From: Roseiarcus sp963833955
GTDB taxonomy: Bacteria > Pseudomonadota > Alphaproteobacteria > Rhizobiales > Beijerinckiaceae
Direction of reading: 5' to 3'
NCBI GenBank assembly: GCA_963833955.1
Contig: CAWHZY010000013.1
Coordinates: 49,000-112,999, forward strand
DNA: 64,000 nt
Part shown: positions 38,183 to 47,786 of the stretch, piece by piece
How the letters are laid out: every line of letters starts with the position of its first letter
How positions within the stretch are numbered: position 1 is the stretch's first letter
Translations under genes and position numbers: made by a program
The notes under the pieces: model-generated
The model's database searches: none
Told to the model about the DNA's origin: nothing
Seen by the model: the letters and a program-made list of their open reading frames with translations, nothing else

Positions 38183-38696
38183 GGATCGAAGGGCCCTCGT
38201 TGTAAGAGGGCGATACGGCAGGAATTTTACGCATCTAACACGTATTATAAGTCTTACGAAACCGACGGTCGCGGCGCTGAAACTGGCAGTGCGCGCCAGA
38301 GGCGCCTTGGGCGCAGCCGCTTCGCTGAAAGACGCCGCGCGAAGGAATCGCGGGCAAGAATACTGCCTTGGCAGAGTTGCAGAAAAATGAGCCTAAGCCT
38401 TTGAAAACAAGGGGTCGCGCGCAGAATCGCGCACCCTTCGACAGAGCGCTGGGTGACTTCGCCTAGGGCTCCGATTGCGCCACGCGGGGGTCCTCGCCAG
38501 GGCAGGCGCGAACCCTGCACCTTCTAAACAGGAAACTTCGGCCAGAGATCGATGACCCAGTTTTCTTTCCCGGTTCCCGCGCGCCTACCGCTTAAAGCCC
38601 GTAAGGTCAGAGGGAGGAGGACGGTTGCATTTCCGAACAAACACTTGTAAATTAGTCGAAAGTCTTCAGTGAAAAGCTCGCTCGAGAGAAACGCTC
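38183..38696. promoter_or_regulatory. Intergenic region before the first repeat protein
   Basis: 514 bases without a gene. A weak hairpin GCCCTC-N7-GAGGGC at 38193-38211 follows ecm. A possible sigma-70 promoter is TTGCAT (38625-38630), 17-base spacing, TAAATT (38648-38653), about 45 bases before the repeat-protein start. Both are weak calls. Confidence 0.3.
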
Positions 38697-40736
38697 ATGC
38701 CTGGTGCTTCCGTTGTGACCATTGCCTCATTCCCCACCTCGGCCAACAACGGCACTGACCCCGATGGTCAGCTGTTCATGGATTCCAATGGCGACCTTTT
38801 CGGCGCAACCGTCCATGGCGGGGCAAACGGCATCGGGACGACATACGAAATCGCCAAGGTTGCGGGCAGCTTCGCCACCACGCCGACCTTTCTGGCCGAC
38901 ATACCCGGCACCTTGAATACGCTTGTTGGCGTCCCGAACCTGAGCGCCGATGCGAATGGCGACCTTTTTGGCCTGATGTTCTCAGGCGGAACGAATCAGC
39001 TCGGCACGGTCGTTGAATTTCCAGCAGGCGGCGGCCCCGACGTCCAACTGGCGAACTTCACCGGCGGCGCCAACGGCTCCCACCCAGGAGGGCGGCTGCT
39101 CGTCGACGCGAGCGGTAATCTGTTTGGAACGACTCTGTCGGGCGGCGCCAACAACGCAGGCGCCGTGTTCGAAATCAAGAAGACGGCCGGCGTCTACGCA
39201 AGCGCGCCAACCGTCCTCACCAGCTTCAGCTCAGGCATCGTTCCCTCCGGCTCGGGCAACCTTGTCGAAGACGCGGCGGGCGACCTTTTCGGTACAACAA
39301 CCAGCTCGGTATTTGAGGTTAAGAAGACAGGCTCCAGCTATGGCGCTCCGACTAGCCTCCTCTCCATCCCCTTCCCGGTGGGGACGCAGATCGGCAGCCT
39401 AACCATCGATGCCAAGGGCGATATCTTCGGGACAACGATCTCGGGCGGGGCGAACGACGACGGCACGGTGTTTGAAATCGAGAAGACGGCCACCGGCTAC
39501 GTCAGCGCGGCGGCCACTCTGGCAAGCTTCACCTCCGCGGACGGTCAACTGTCTCTAAACCACCCCAAAACCCTGATCGTAGACGCCAATGGCGACCTGT
39601 TTGGAACCACGGACCCGAGTACCCAGCCTGGCGGGAATACGGGGGGGGTGGTGTTCGAGATCGTGAAGACACCCACCGGTTACATCAGCACACCGCGCAT
39701 TGTCCACGATTTCAGCGGAGGCGCAAACGGCGTCGGGCTCGGCGCCAACTTGGTCGCCGACGCAAGCGGCAATCTTTTCGGGACGACGCAGACCGGCGGC
39801 GCCAACAGCAAAGGCACTGCGTTCGAGATCACCGGCAGCGGCTTTGCCACCACCCCCAACATAACGCCAATAATTAGCAACATTTTGTGGCAAAAGACGG
39901 ATGGGCAGGCCGCGTTCTGGCAAATGGACGGGACCAGCGTGCTCGACGCTTCGTTCGTTGGCCCCGTTCCTGGGCCGGGTTGGAGCGCGATCGGAACCGG
40001 CGATTTCAATGGGGACGGTCATTCCGACATCCTATGGCAGAACGCCAACGGGCAGGCTGCGATCTGGGAAATGAACGGGACCAACGTGACCGACGCTTCG
40101 TTGGTTGGCCCCCAACCTGGGCCAGGTTGGAAGGAGATCGGAACCGGCGACTTCAACGGCGATGGAAAATCCGACATCCTATGGCAGAACGCGAGCACCG
40201 GCCAAGCAGCGATCTGGGAAATGAATGGGACCAGCGTGACCGACGCTTCGTTGGTTGGCCCCCAACCTGGGCCAGGTTGGAAGGAGATCGGAACCGGCGA
40301 CTTCAACGACGACGGAAAATCCGACATCCTATGGCAGAACACGAGCACCGGCCAAGCGGCGATTTGGGAAATGAATGGGACCAGCGTGACCGACGCTTCG
40401 TTGGTTGGCCCGCAACCCGGGCCGGGTTGGAAAGTGATCGGAACGGGCGACTTCAACGGCGATCATCATTCCGACATCCTTTGGCAGAACACGAGCACCG
40501 GCCAAGCGGCGATCTGGGAAATGAATGGGACCAACGTGATCGCCAGCGAAAAGGTCGACTCCAATCTTGGGCCCAGTTGGCAGGCCATCGGAACGGGCGC
40601 CGGCGGTTCCGACATCCTTTTTCAAAACACGAGCGGCCAAGCCTTGATCTGGGAAATGAACGGAAACACGGTCGCCGGCGGCGGGCCGCTCAACCCGAAT
40701 CCCGGGCCGAGCTGGCGTGCGATCGGGCTCACCTGA
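38697..40736 (+). CDS. Surface-type repeat protein: GloVer-like N-terminal repeats plus FG-GAP-like C-terminal repeats
   Basis: 679 residues. Residues 1-385 hold about eight repeats of the pattern GDLFGTT-x-x-GGAN-x-x-GTVFEI (for example GNLFGTTLSGGANNAGAVFE), known from choice-of-anchor tandem-repeat proteins. From about residue 395 come six units of 46-50 residues (SDILWQN, GQAAIWEMNGT, PGPGW and IGTGDFNGDGKS), FG-GAP/VCBS-like with Asp-rich calcium-loop sequence DFNGDGKSD. No N-terminal signal peptide is visible, which fits type I secretion, but no transporter gene is nearby. Probably an extracellular or cell-surface protein. Confidence 0.85.
   Translation: MPGASVVTIASFPTSANNGTDPDGQLFMDSNGDLFGATVHGGANGIGTTYEIAKVAGSFATTPTFLADIPGTLNTLVGVPNLSADANGDLFGLMFSGGTNQLGTVVEFPAGGGPDVQLANFTGGANGSHPGGRLLVDASGNLFGTTLSGGANNAGAVFEIKKTAGVYASAPTVLTSFSSGIVPSGSGNLVEDAAGDLFGTTTSSVFEVKKTGSSYGAPTSLLSIPFPVGTQIGSLTIDAKGDIFGTTISGGANDDGTVFEIEKTATGYVSAAATLASFTSADGQLSLNHPKTLIVDANGDLFGTTDPSTQPGGNTGGVVFEIVKTPTGYISTPRIVHDFSGGANGVGLGANLVADASGNLFGTTQTGGANSKGTAFEITGSGFATTPNITPIISNILWQKTDGQAAFWQMDGTSVLDASFVGPVPGPGWSAIGTGDFNGDGHSDILWQNANGQAAIWEMNGTNVTDASLVGPQPGPGWKEIGTGDFNGDGKSDILWQNASTGQAAIWEMNGTSVTDASLVGPQPGPGWKEIGTGDFNDDGKSDILWQNTSTGQAAIWEMNGTSVTDASLVGPQPGPGWKVIGTGDFNGDHHSDILWQNTSTGQAAIWEMNGTNVIASEKVDSNLGPSWQAIGTGAGGSDILFQNTSGQALIWEMNGNTVAGGGPLNPNPGPSWRAIGLT
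39879..40736 (+). repeat. Tandem array of ~147-150-bp units (FG-GAP-like module)
   Basis: Units begin near 39879, 40026, 40173, 40323, 40473 and 40611; offsets are 147, 147, 150, 150 and 138. The third to fifth units are nearly the same base for base (GGTTGGCCCCCAACCTGGGC recurs), while the first and last are diverged. All offsets are multiples of three. Confidence 0.85.
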
Positions 40737-41691
40737 CCCAGAAGCACGCCGTTCCTCACATTAAGCCGTGGGCGTGCGCACTCGGGCGTTAGCGTCAAGG
40801 CGGCGGCAACTCGAACCGATGAGACACGCCCCGCCGGCGGTCACATGGGTGCGCTGGCTCGCCCTCCGCGCTCCAACCTCAATCAAGATGTTGAGTGAGT
40901 TGTTCAGTCGTGATTCAAGCCGAATCGGGGGTAGGGGTTGAATCATGGCTGGGGAGTTCCGGTTGAGCGAGGAGCAATAGGGCGCACGGTTCCGACGGTC
41001 GGCGATGCTGGGGATTGGGCGACGTGTTTGAAGCGCTCGCGCACTCTGATCCCGGCGATGGTCAAGCCATCGACCGCGCGACCGCCAAAGCGCACCGTTC
41101 GGCGGCTGGCGGACAAGGCGCCTGAGGCGCGAGCGATTAGCCGCTCGCTTTCGCTCGCACCACGAAAATCCACGTCATCGTCGACTTCACCTGACGAGGT
41201 GACCCCCGGCCAGTTCGGCGAGGTTCGCTGTACGTGGCATGGTCAACGCCACCCCAGCCGAGCGTCGCCTGATCGGCGACCCGGTTATGACAGCAAGGGA
41301 CCGCCTCGATTTCTTCTTGATCGGCGAACCGTCCCGGTCATTCCAACCGTTCCATCTGTTCGCCGTGCGCGGCGACCGGACTTGCGGTCTCACCGAGCCG
41401 ATCCTTTCGCTTGAGGGCGCTCTTTGGGCTGCGGTCGGTGGCGATCTTGGCCCATCTTTGGCGGCTTCCGCACCCATGTGTTCCGACCGCCCGGAACAAA
41501 GGGTCAACTTTGTCGCTCTCGGGCAGGCCCCTGTTAGTCGTTAAACATAATATTGATGCAAAATATTACACGGGCGCTCGCGGTTAAGCGGTCATTTCAC
41601 CAACACGCTTAGGTTGTGAGCCGATCGCGGGCTCAGGATCGCCCATTCGCAAGCGATCTGTATCGACCGTCATCAGAGCGAAGGTGCGCAC
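40737..41691. other. Gene-poor region between the two repeat proteins
   Basis: 955 bases. Apart from the short IS5-like start remnant at 40945, I see no supported gene; several open frames exist only because of high GC and have no protein-like pattern. The last 150 bases are AT-richer (TAATATTGATGCAAAATATT near 41545-41570) and may hold the promoter of the next gene. Confidence 0.4.
40945..40980 (+). pseudogene. IS5-type transposase N-terminal remnant
   Basis: An ATG followed by MAGEFRLSEEQ then a TAG stop. This matches the N-terminus of IS5-family transposases of rhizobia (M-A-G-E-F-x-L-S-x-E-Q-W), with the Trp codon replaced by TAG. Similarity ends after about 12 codons. Very short, so only suggestive. 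Confidence 0.35.
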
Positions 41692-43776
41692 GTGCTTCCA
41701 AACATTGTTCTTTTTTCAGGCCGGGACGCGCTCAATCACAGTGGTCTTTGGGAGACGAACGGAACCGGACTCGGAACATTCGAATTGGCGCTGGCGGGAA
41801 CCGCCGCCTCCGGGCTCTCTCCGAGCGGCATGACGGCCCTCGGCGGCCGAGTTCTGTTCGAGGGCGACGACGCGAGCGGCGACTTGGGGTTGTGGACCAC
41901 AGACGGGACTGCCGTCGGCACATTGGAGCTGACCTCCATCGCCGGGGCGAGTTCGGCGGGGCTCGCTCCCGCCGATCTGACAGTCTTTGGCAGCGAGGCG
42001 CTCTTCAGCGGCATCGACTCGAGCGGCCAGACTGGACTGTGGACGACCGACGGGACGGCCAACGGCACGTTCGAGCTTGCCGGCATCGCGGGAGCGGCGG
42101 CGGCGGGAGTAGCGCCAACCGACCTGACCGTCTTCAACCACGAAGCGCTGTTCACCGGCACGGACACGGCAGGCCATCTTGGCCTGTGGGTGACCAACGG
42201 CACGGCCGCCGGAACACAGGAGCTGACCGGCGTCGCCTCCGCGTCGTCGACCGGACTCGTGCCGAGCGACATGACCGTCTTCAACGGTGATGTTCTGTTC
42301 AACGGTATCGACGCCAACGGCCTCTCCGGTTTGTGGGTGACAGATGGAACCGTCGGCGGCACGCACGAACTCGTCGCGGGGGCGGGCGGCTCCTCGGACC
42401 CCTTTGGATTAAATCCGACCAATATCACGGTCTACAACGGCGAACTTTTATTCAGCGGCCTCGACGCCAGCGGCGATATGGGATTGTGGGTGTCGGACGG
42501 GACAGCCTCCGGCACGCACGAGTTGACCGGCATAGCCGGCGCCGATACCGCAGGGCTCGCTCCGAGCGACCTCACAGTGTACAACGGCGAGGTCCTGTTC
42601 CGTGGCCTCGACCAATCGGGTCGCGCGCAGCTCTGGATAACGAACGGAACCGTTGCCGGCACGAAAGAGCTGAGCGGCATCATCGGAGAAGCGACGACCG
42701 GAGCCGGATTCGACCCATCGGGGTTCGCTGTTTACGACGGAATGGTGCTGTTCAGCGGCGTCGATACCAGCGGCGATACTGAATTGTGGGAGACGAACGG
42801 CACGGCTGCGGGGACAACGGAATTAAACCTCAGCTCCGCGACTTGGTCGATGGGGCTATTTCCGGTTGATCTGACTGCAATCAACCAGGCGGCAAGCAGC
42901 AACATCCTCTGGCAAAACACGGACGGCCAAGCGGCGATCTGGGAGATGGACGGGGCCAACGTGATCGCCAGCGCAAAGATCGGCCCCAATCCCGGGCCGG
43001 GTTGGAAGGCGATAGGAACGGGGGACTTCAATGGCGACGGAAAATCCGACGTTCTCTGGCAGAACACGAGCACCGGCCAGGCGGCGATCTGGGAGATGGA
43101 TGGGACCAACGTGATCGCCAGCGCAAAGGTCGGCTCCAATCCCGGGCCCGGTTGGAAGGCGATAGGAACGGGGGACTTCAACGGCGACGGAAAATCCGAC
43201 GTTCTCTGGCAGAACACGAGCACCGGCCAGGCGGCGGTCTGGGAGATGGACGGGACCAACGTGATCGCCAGCGCAAAGGTCGGCCCCAATCCCGGGCCGG
43301 GTTGGAAGGCGATAGGAACGGGGGACTTCAACGGCGACGGAAAATCCGACATTCTCTGGCAGGACACCAGCACCGGCCAGGCGGCGATCTGGGAGATGGA
43401 TGGGACCAACGTGATCGCCAGCGCAAAGGTCGGCCCCAATCCCGGGCCGGGTTGGAAGGCGATAGGAACGGGGGACTTCAACGGCGACGGAAAATCCGAC
43501 ATTCTTTGGCAGAACACCAGCACCGGCCAAGCGGCGATCTGGGAGATGGACGGGACCAACGTGATCGCCAGCGCAAAGGTCGGCCCCAATCCCGGGCCGG
43601 GTTGGAAGGTGGTCGGAACGGGGGACTTCAACGGCGATGGTTTTTCCGACATTTTATGGCAGAACACGAGCGGCCAGGGTGCGATCTGGGAGATGGACGG
43701 GATCAACGTGATCGCCGGCGGCAGCCAACTGGTCGGCCCCAATCCTGGGCCGAGTTGGCTCGCTATTAAGGCGTAA
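41692..43776 (+). CDS. Surface-type repeat protein: ELWxTDGT N-terminal repeats plus FG-GAP-like C-terminal repeats
   Basis: 694 residues, start GTG 41692. Residues 1-395 contain about eight units of roughly 48 residues with VLFSGxDxSGxxGLWxTDGT and GTxEL (e.g. GLWTTDGTANGTFELAGI), a different repeat family from the upstream protein. From about residue 400 there are six 50-residue units SDILWQNTSTGQAAIWEMDG, NVIASAKVGPNPGPGWKAIG, TGDFNGDGK, the same module as in the neighbour. No signal peptide is visible. The two genes share the C-terminal part only, so the module moved or was copied between them. Confidence 0.85.
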   Translation: MLPNIVLFSGRDALNHSGLWETNGTGLGTFELALAGTAASGLSPSGMTALGGRVLFEGDDASGDLGLWTTDGTAVGTLELTSIAGASSAGLAPADLTVFGSEALFSGIDSSGQTGLWTTDGTANGTFELAGIAGAAAAGVAPTDLTVFNHEALFTGTDTAGHLGLWVTNGTAAGTQELTGVASASSTGLVPSDMTVFNGDVLFNGIDANGLSGLWVTDGTVGGTHELVAGAGGSSDPFGLNPTNITVYNGELLFSGLDASGDMGLWVSDGTASGTHELTGIAGADTAGLAPSDLTVYNGEVLFRGLDQSGRAQLWITNGTVAGTKELSGIIGEATTGAGFDPSGFAVYDGMVLFSGVDTSGDTELWETNGTAAGTTELNLSSATWSMGLFPVDLTAINQAASSNILWQNTDGQAAIWEMDGANVIASAKIGPNPGPGWKAIGTGDFNGDGKSDVLWQNTSTGQAAIWEMDGTNVIASAKVGSNPGPGWKAIGTGDFNGDGKSDVLWQNTSTGQAAVWEMDGTNVIASAKVGPNPGPGWKAIGTGDFNGDGKSDILWQDTSTGQAAIWEMDGTNVIASAKVGPNPGPGWKAIGTGDFNGDGKSDILWQNTSTGQAAIWEMDGTNVIASAKVGPNPGPGWKVVGTGDFNGDGFSDILWQNTSGQGAIWEMDGINVIAGGSQLVGPNPGPSWLAIKA
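42901..43770 (+). repeat. Tandem array of 150-bp units (FG-GAP-like module)
   Basis: Units begin at 42901, 43048, 43198, 43348, 43498 and 43648, so the spacing is 147 then four times exactly 150. The inner units differ by only a few bases (GGAACGGGGGACTTCAACGG recurs in each), including at silent positions. That indicates recent duplication or gene conversion. Confidence 0.9.
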
Positions 43777-44084
43777 AGACGCCGTATCCAAGCGTAGTAT
43801 GCTGTCCAGACTGTTCCAACAGGCCGGCGCCTGTTCGGGGGGTCGCGTGGAGTCATTGCCTTCGAGGCTCGCGGCCTGCGCTCGCGATTGCAGTGGATCC
43901 GCACCGAGAAGCGGGCGGCCTATCATGCGCCGAAATCTCTCGCCCGCTTCCCGCGAGTCGGCCAAAGGAGCCGCGGAAATCTGGAGAGCGCGCTTCGAGC
44001 CGATCTGGAAAGAGGTTGAGTCGGATAAGTCATTCGTGGTTCCCTGTTGGGCACTTGATTCATTCGTCTTAGGAGCGCCCGGCC
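43777..44084. other. Intergenic region before the sulfotransferase
   Basis: 308 bases. A 104-codon plus-strand frame (43799-44110) crosses it but overlaps the sulfotransferase start and has no recognisable features, so I do not call it. The junction between GC-rich repeat genes and the AT-richer glycan genes lies here. Confidence 0.35.
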
Positions 44085-44792
44085 ATGTCGAACATTTTGA
44101 CGCACCATAAATGCGCCAGCACGTGGATATGGACGTATTTGAGTGAGTTTTGTGCATTGAATTCAATGAGATTTTTTTCAACTCCCTATAGCAATCAAGT
44201 AGCTGAATCCTTTAACGACGTTAATTTATTTCTAAACGCGTCATATAGTTTCATTTCTAGTAAAATCCCGGGAGGCATCCATATAATCCGGAACCCGTTA
44301 GATATTGTCGTATCAGCGTATCATTCTCACAAATCGACGCATCCTCTTGATGGTTGGCCAGAGCTGGCCGCTCAGCGGCGGATATTGTGCTCTTCAGATG
44401 AGCATGATGGAATGTTTCTTACGCTTACATTTTTAGAGCGAGACGATTTTTACAATGGTGCGGTCGGGCCATTGCACGCTTTGCGTCATTGGAAATTCGA
44501 CGATGACCGTTTTCGTGAGTTGAGGATGGAGGATTTAGTTCGAAATCCGGCGAAAGAATTGGGTTCGGTGTTGCACTCTAAATTCAAGGAGAGCCAATTA
44601 CCAAACGCCGATCGCTACAGGTTTGAGGTGATGGCAGGACGTCAGGTAGGCGAGATTGACAACAATTCTCACTACCGATCTGGCAAAGCGGACCAATGGA
44701 GAGAAGCGTTGCCCGCTGGAATCATAAAGTACATAAGATCGCATTACGCGTCTCTTCTCGAAAAGTTCTATCCACACTCGCTTGAAGGATGA
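44085..44792 (+). CDS. Sulfotransferase-domain protein
   Basis: 235 residues. The 5'-phosphosulfate loop of PAPS-binding sulfotransferases is seen at the very N-terminus (LTHHKCASTWIWTYL), and the 3'-phosphate-binding segment at GIHIIRNPLDIVVSAYHSH. Later come LRMEDLVRNPAKELG and a HYRSGKADQWRE segment, as in Sulfotransfer_1 proteins. It would sulfate a glycan or lipid using PAPS. Clearly richer in A/T and in AT-ending codons than its neighbours to the left, which suggests transfer. It starts the glycan island. Confidence 0.85.
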   Translation: MSNILTHHKCASTWIWTYLSEFCALNSMRFFSTPYSNQVAESFNDVNLFLNASYSFISSKIPGGIHIIRNPLDIVVSAYHSHKSTHPLDGWPELAAQRRILCSSDEHDGMFLTLTFLERDDFYNGAVGPLHALRHWKFDDDRFRELRMEDLVRNPAKELGSVLHSKFKESQLPNADRYRFEVMAGRQVGEIDNNSHYRSGKADQWREALPAGIIKYIRSHYASLLEKFYPHSLEG

Positions 44793-44917
44793 ATTAAGCG
44801 GATTTTTAGGCGTGGCCGGAACAATCTTCAAAGCGGCGATTGGTCCCAGGGCTCGGCGGCTCGCGTGAGAATCGGGATGGCGCCGGCTCGCTTCGGTTTG
44901 CCGGTCGCACCGGCTAG

Positions 44918-45796
44918 TCAGCTTTCCAATCGGAAGGCGCGGGAAGATTGCGGCTCCCATACGGTTGGGAGGCAGAGTAGATCGACCCACCAATGATTTG
45001 GAACATCTAGCAAGGGTGCGATTTGATCGAAAGAAGTGACGCGGGTAGGTTCTATCCCTGGCTCATCGTGAATGATATAAGTAAAATTGTAGAATGAAGA
45101 GAGGCGATCAAACAAATCTCTAGGCGTTAAGCCGTAGTATAGCGACAGGGTGTTTTTATTAAATTCAATAATAAGCTTAGGCTTATGACGTGTGAAAGTC
45201 GTTTGGCCGCCCTCTAGGACGCTAAGTTCGCTGCCCTCTGCATCCATCTTCACGAAGTCGACACGATCTATCCCGTTTTTGGAAATCCAGTTGTCGAGTG
45301 TTTCTATAACGACTTTCTCTGTTATCCTTTCGAACGTCTGTCCCCATGCTTTCACAAGCACGTCGTCCACATTCTCTTGCGGACTGACGAATGAGCAACC
45401 CTCCAGCCCGATCAGATTTGTGAATTCTTGGATCCCACGCTGACGCCCTAGGCCGACCTGCTCGCACTGCGCGTTTGCAAGATCGTTTGCGCGAATGTTC
45501 TCGGACAGAAAACCTGCGTTGATCGACGATGGTTCGAATGCATAGACACTGCCTCGGGAAGCTAGATCTGCAAGCACCATAGTATGGGCGCCAAGATTGG
45601 CGCCAATATCTAGGCACACATCTGTGGGCTTGATAAGAGAGGCCATCACGTCCACGATCTGCGGCTCCCATAGGCCGCCATTAATCCCGATCTGGTTGAA
45701 AACGCTGTGGTCGTTCGGCGATCCGACGATGGTGAACGACCGATCAGAATAAGGCACCTTAAGAGTGGCTTTCTGGGCGGCGACGCTTGTTTGCAA
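44918..45796 (-). CDS. FkbM-family methyltransferase
   Basis: 292 residues. SAM-binding motif I DVCLDIGANLGAHTMVLADL near residue 60, then GSVYAFEPSSINAGFLSENI and DFVKMDAEGSELSVLEGGQT, the hallmark FkbM segments. FkbM enzymes O-methylate sugars or secondary metabolites. It is transcribed together with, and downstream of, the glycosyltransferase gene at 45886 (89-base gap), opposite to the sulfotransferase. Confidence 0.9.
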   Translation of the reverse strand: MQTSVAAQKATLKVPYSDRSFTIVGSPNDHSVFNQIGINGGLWEPQIVDVMASLIKPTDVCLDIGANLGAHTMVLADLASRGSVYAFEPSSINAGFLSENIRANDLANAQCEQVGLGRQRGIQEFTNLIGLEGCSFVSPQENVDDVLVKAWGQTFERITEKVVIETLDNWISKNGIDRVDFVKMDAEGSELSVLEGGQTTFTRHKPKLIIEFNKNTLSLYYGLTPRDLFDRLSSFYNFTYIIHDEPGIEPTRVTSFDQIAPLLDVPNHWWVDLLCLPTVWEPQSSRAFRLES

Positions 45797-45885
45797 AGGT
45801 TTGCTCCAGGATAGGGCCGTAAAAAAATATGGCGCGCCCTTGTAGCCCGTAGGGTTTGCGGCGCGAAAGTGCCTTTACCGGTGCT

Positions 45886-47112
45886 TCAAAGCTGATCTGC
45901 AACTGCACTAGCGGCAAAGCGACGCGAACTGCGAGGACCAACCGGTTTGGCAAGTGACCCTATAAGCCAATTCCAAGCCGCCTGCTGACGCGACAACCGT
46001 TCGTTGAGTTCCAGTTGTAGCTTTTCGCTGATCGCCCCCCCTCCGCCGTTATCGAGATGAAGTCGGATCGTTTGTGCAGATCGATCCGGATCATCTAACC
46101 TCATCAAGGGAACCCCGCTAAGTTGCGAAAGCCCCGACAATGCTTGCCTGGTCGCCGCGAATGGCGTGCCTCTCGCCAAACAATCCAGAAGCTTGATCTT
46201 GCTTCCGAACGGATTGGAAATCGGAGCGAGAAACAAGCCTGTTTCGCAAAGTTCGCGATCGACAAGGGCTGCGTCCCCCAGGCCAAGAAATTCGACGTTT
46301 GGGCGGCGCCATTCCGCAGGCACGTTTCCCGATTCGGCGCCGATAATCCGGATAGATATTCCAGGATCGATTGCCAATAGCGGGGAGGCCAGCTTTGTGC
46401 AGATCCATTCGATGGCGTCGCGATTGGGAAAGTGCCCAATATTGCCAACAAAGAGGATGTCCCGCCTATTTTTGTTAGTCCACCTCCTGTCCGCACTGTC
46501 GAATACGGGTTGAATAACATGGGCTTTCGGCAGGAGATTTAGAGGCCCAATGTCACCTTTCGTCAGTGCTACAATCGCGGCGCTGCGGGAGAATACCCAT
46601 TGCTGATGGATAGCAAGCCGCAGCCTTGCGATTGACGAACCGGAGAAGTCTACGCCCTTGGCGCTCTTCCGCTGCAGGTCTCGGAAAAAGCGGACCTCCG
46701 GATTGAGGGTTATCGTTATTCGGCTGACGTCGCGGGCCTTGTAGGCCGAGGGAATGAACATCGCCGAAGGAATGTAGTCGACGACCAGGACCCGTGGCTG
46801 CTCTGCCTGGATGAGGCGAAGTAGCTCCTGGTCAACTCCCCTGTGGCTAACGGCCTGAACTTCGTGGAAATAGGGCCACCGAGAGACCGAAGCGGGAGGA
46901 CTGTGGCGAAGCGGAATGAACTGCAAAGTCGCGCCAACTTCGTTCGCGAACGCTTGTGTGCCGGACAATTGCGTCTCCGGTCCGGCCGCGCAGATGGTTA
47001 GCTCGACACCCGGAACGGATGCAACTCGTTTAGCATGATTCCGACAAACGAGCCCCCCGCCGTTGTCTTGACGTGCGATGTCCACGATCGTGAAATAAAA
47101 AACCCGCGTCAT
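45886..47112 (-). CDS. Glycosyltransferase, GT4/GT1 type
   Basis: 408 residues. N-terminal Rossmann domain with RVFYFTIVDIARQDNGGGLV and DYIPSAMFIPSAYKARDVS. C-terminal domain with the sugar-nucleotide site ILFVGNIGHFPNRDAIEWI, FLGLGDAALVDRELCETGLF and SNPFGSKIKLLDCLARGTPF, a GPGTx/E-x7-E-like region of GT-B enzymes. The layout resembles capsule or O-antigen glycosyltransferases. No signal or membrane segment. Confidence 0.85.
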   Translation of the reverse strand: MTRVFYFTIVDIARQDNGGGLVCRNHAKRVASVPGVELTICAAGPETQLSGTQAFANEVGATLQFIPLRHSPPASVSRWPYFHEVQAVSHRGVDQELLRLIQAEQPRVLVVDYIPSAMFIPSAYKARDVSRITITLNPEVRFFRDLQRKSAKGVDFSGSSIARLRLAIHQQWVFSRSAAIVALTKGDIGPLNLLPKAHVIQPVFDSADRRWTNKNRRDILFVGNIGHFPNRDAIEWICTKLASPLLAIDPGISIRIIGAESGNVPAEWRRPNVEFLGLGDAALVDRELCETGLFLAPISNPFGSKIKLLDCLARGTPFAATRQALSGLSQLSGVPLMRLDDPDRSAQTIRLHLDNGGGGAISEKLQLELNERLSRQQAAWNWLIGSLAKPVGPRSSRRFAASAVADQL

Positions 47113-47786
47113 GCGCGATTGTCTAACAGCACCGCGTATGGCCCGCCAAGTCTAGCGGCCTTGGGGCGCTCGCATGTCGGCCACGCGGGCACAAGACCTC
47201 TGCGGGATCGGTCCCTATGACGGCGCGTGCGCGACGGGGGCGGAAGAGCATAACCTCGGCTAAAAGCACGTCACCGGCGTCCGCATCTCGTGCCCGCGGC
47301 GACGACGCCAACGGAAGGGCGATATAAGCGAGCAACGGTTAAAGGGACGGTTGGCGCGGGTATTAGACCGCACCGCGTAAGATGTTCCAGGCTGAGCGCA
47401 TTCCGCCGATCAGGCGCCGCCTCCGGCTTGCTCGCTTTCGAAGCTGAGAAGATCGGGCCTCGTAACTGCACTCGAACATAGAGACGTGTCTGAGTTTCAA
47501 AGAATACCATTTATACCCGGTAGTTTTTCATCGAGATAGGAGCGCGTGGATGTCGTATCGGCCCGCTCCTGAAAATGCAGGGATTGAACATCTAGTCAAC
47601 CCTTGCTAGGCGAGGCAAAGACCAGGAGTGCTAATCGGCGCCGTGTCCGCGACGCTTTCGGGCGCCACGCGCAAACTCGATGACCAACTCGTCGCGGCCC
47701 TCCCGATCCACTTGTGGCTGCGCGCCAGGTCGGATTCAAAAAAACTGATCCCCTATGCTAGGTAGTCACTAACCGGGCTAAATCAT
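47113..47786. other. Intergenic region inside the glycan island
   Basis: 674 bases between divergent genes. I find no open frame with protein-like composition, RNA gene or clear repeat. Promoters for the two diverging genes (45886-47112 and 47787-49052) should be here. Confidence 0.4.

Noticed and set aside
39879..43770. Possible CRISPR array
   Set aside because: The repeats are 147-150 bp, contiguous, coding and without unique spacers; no cas genes are near.
42732..43904. Regular antisense frame with repeated 50-residue units
   Set aside because: It is the mirror of the tandem DNA repeats of the sense gene, not an independent protein.
43799..44110. A 104-codon frame before the sulfotransferase
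   Set aside because: Overlaps the sulfotransferase start; no ribosome site or family pattern.
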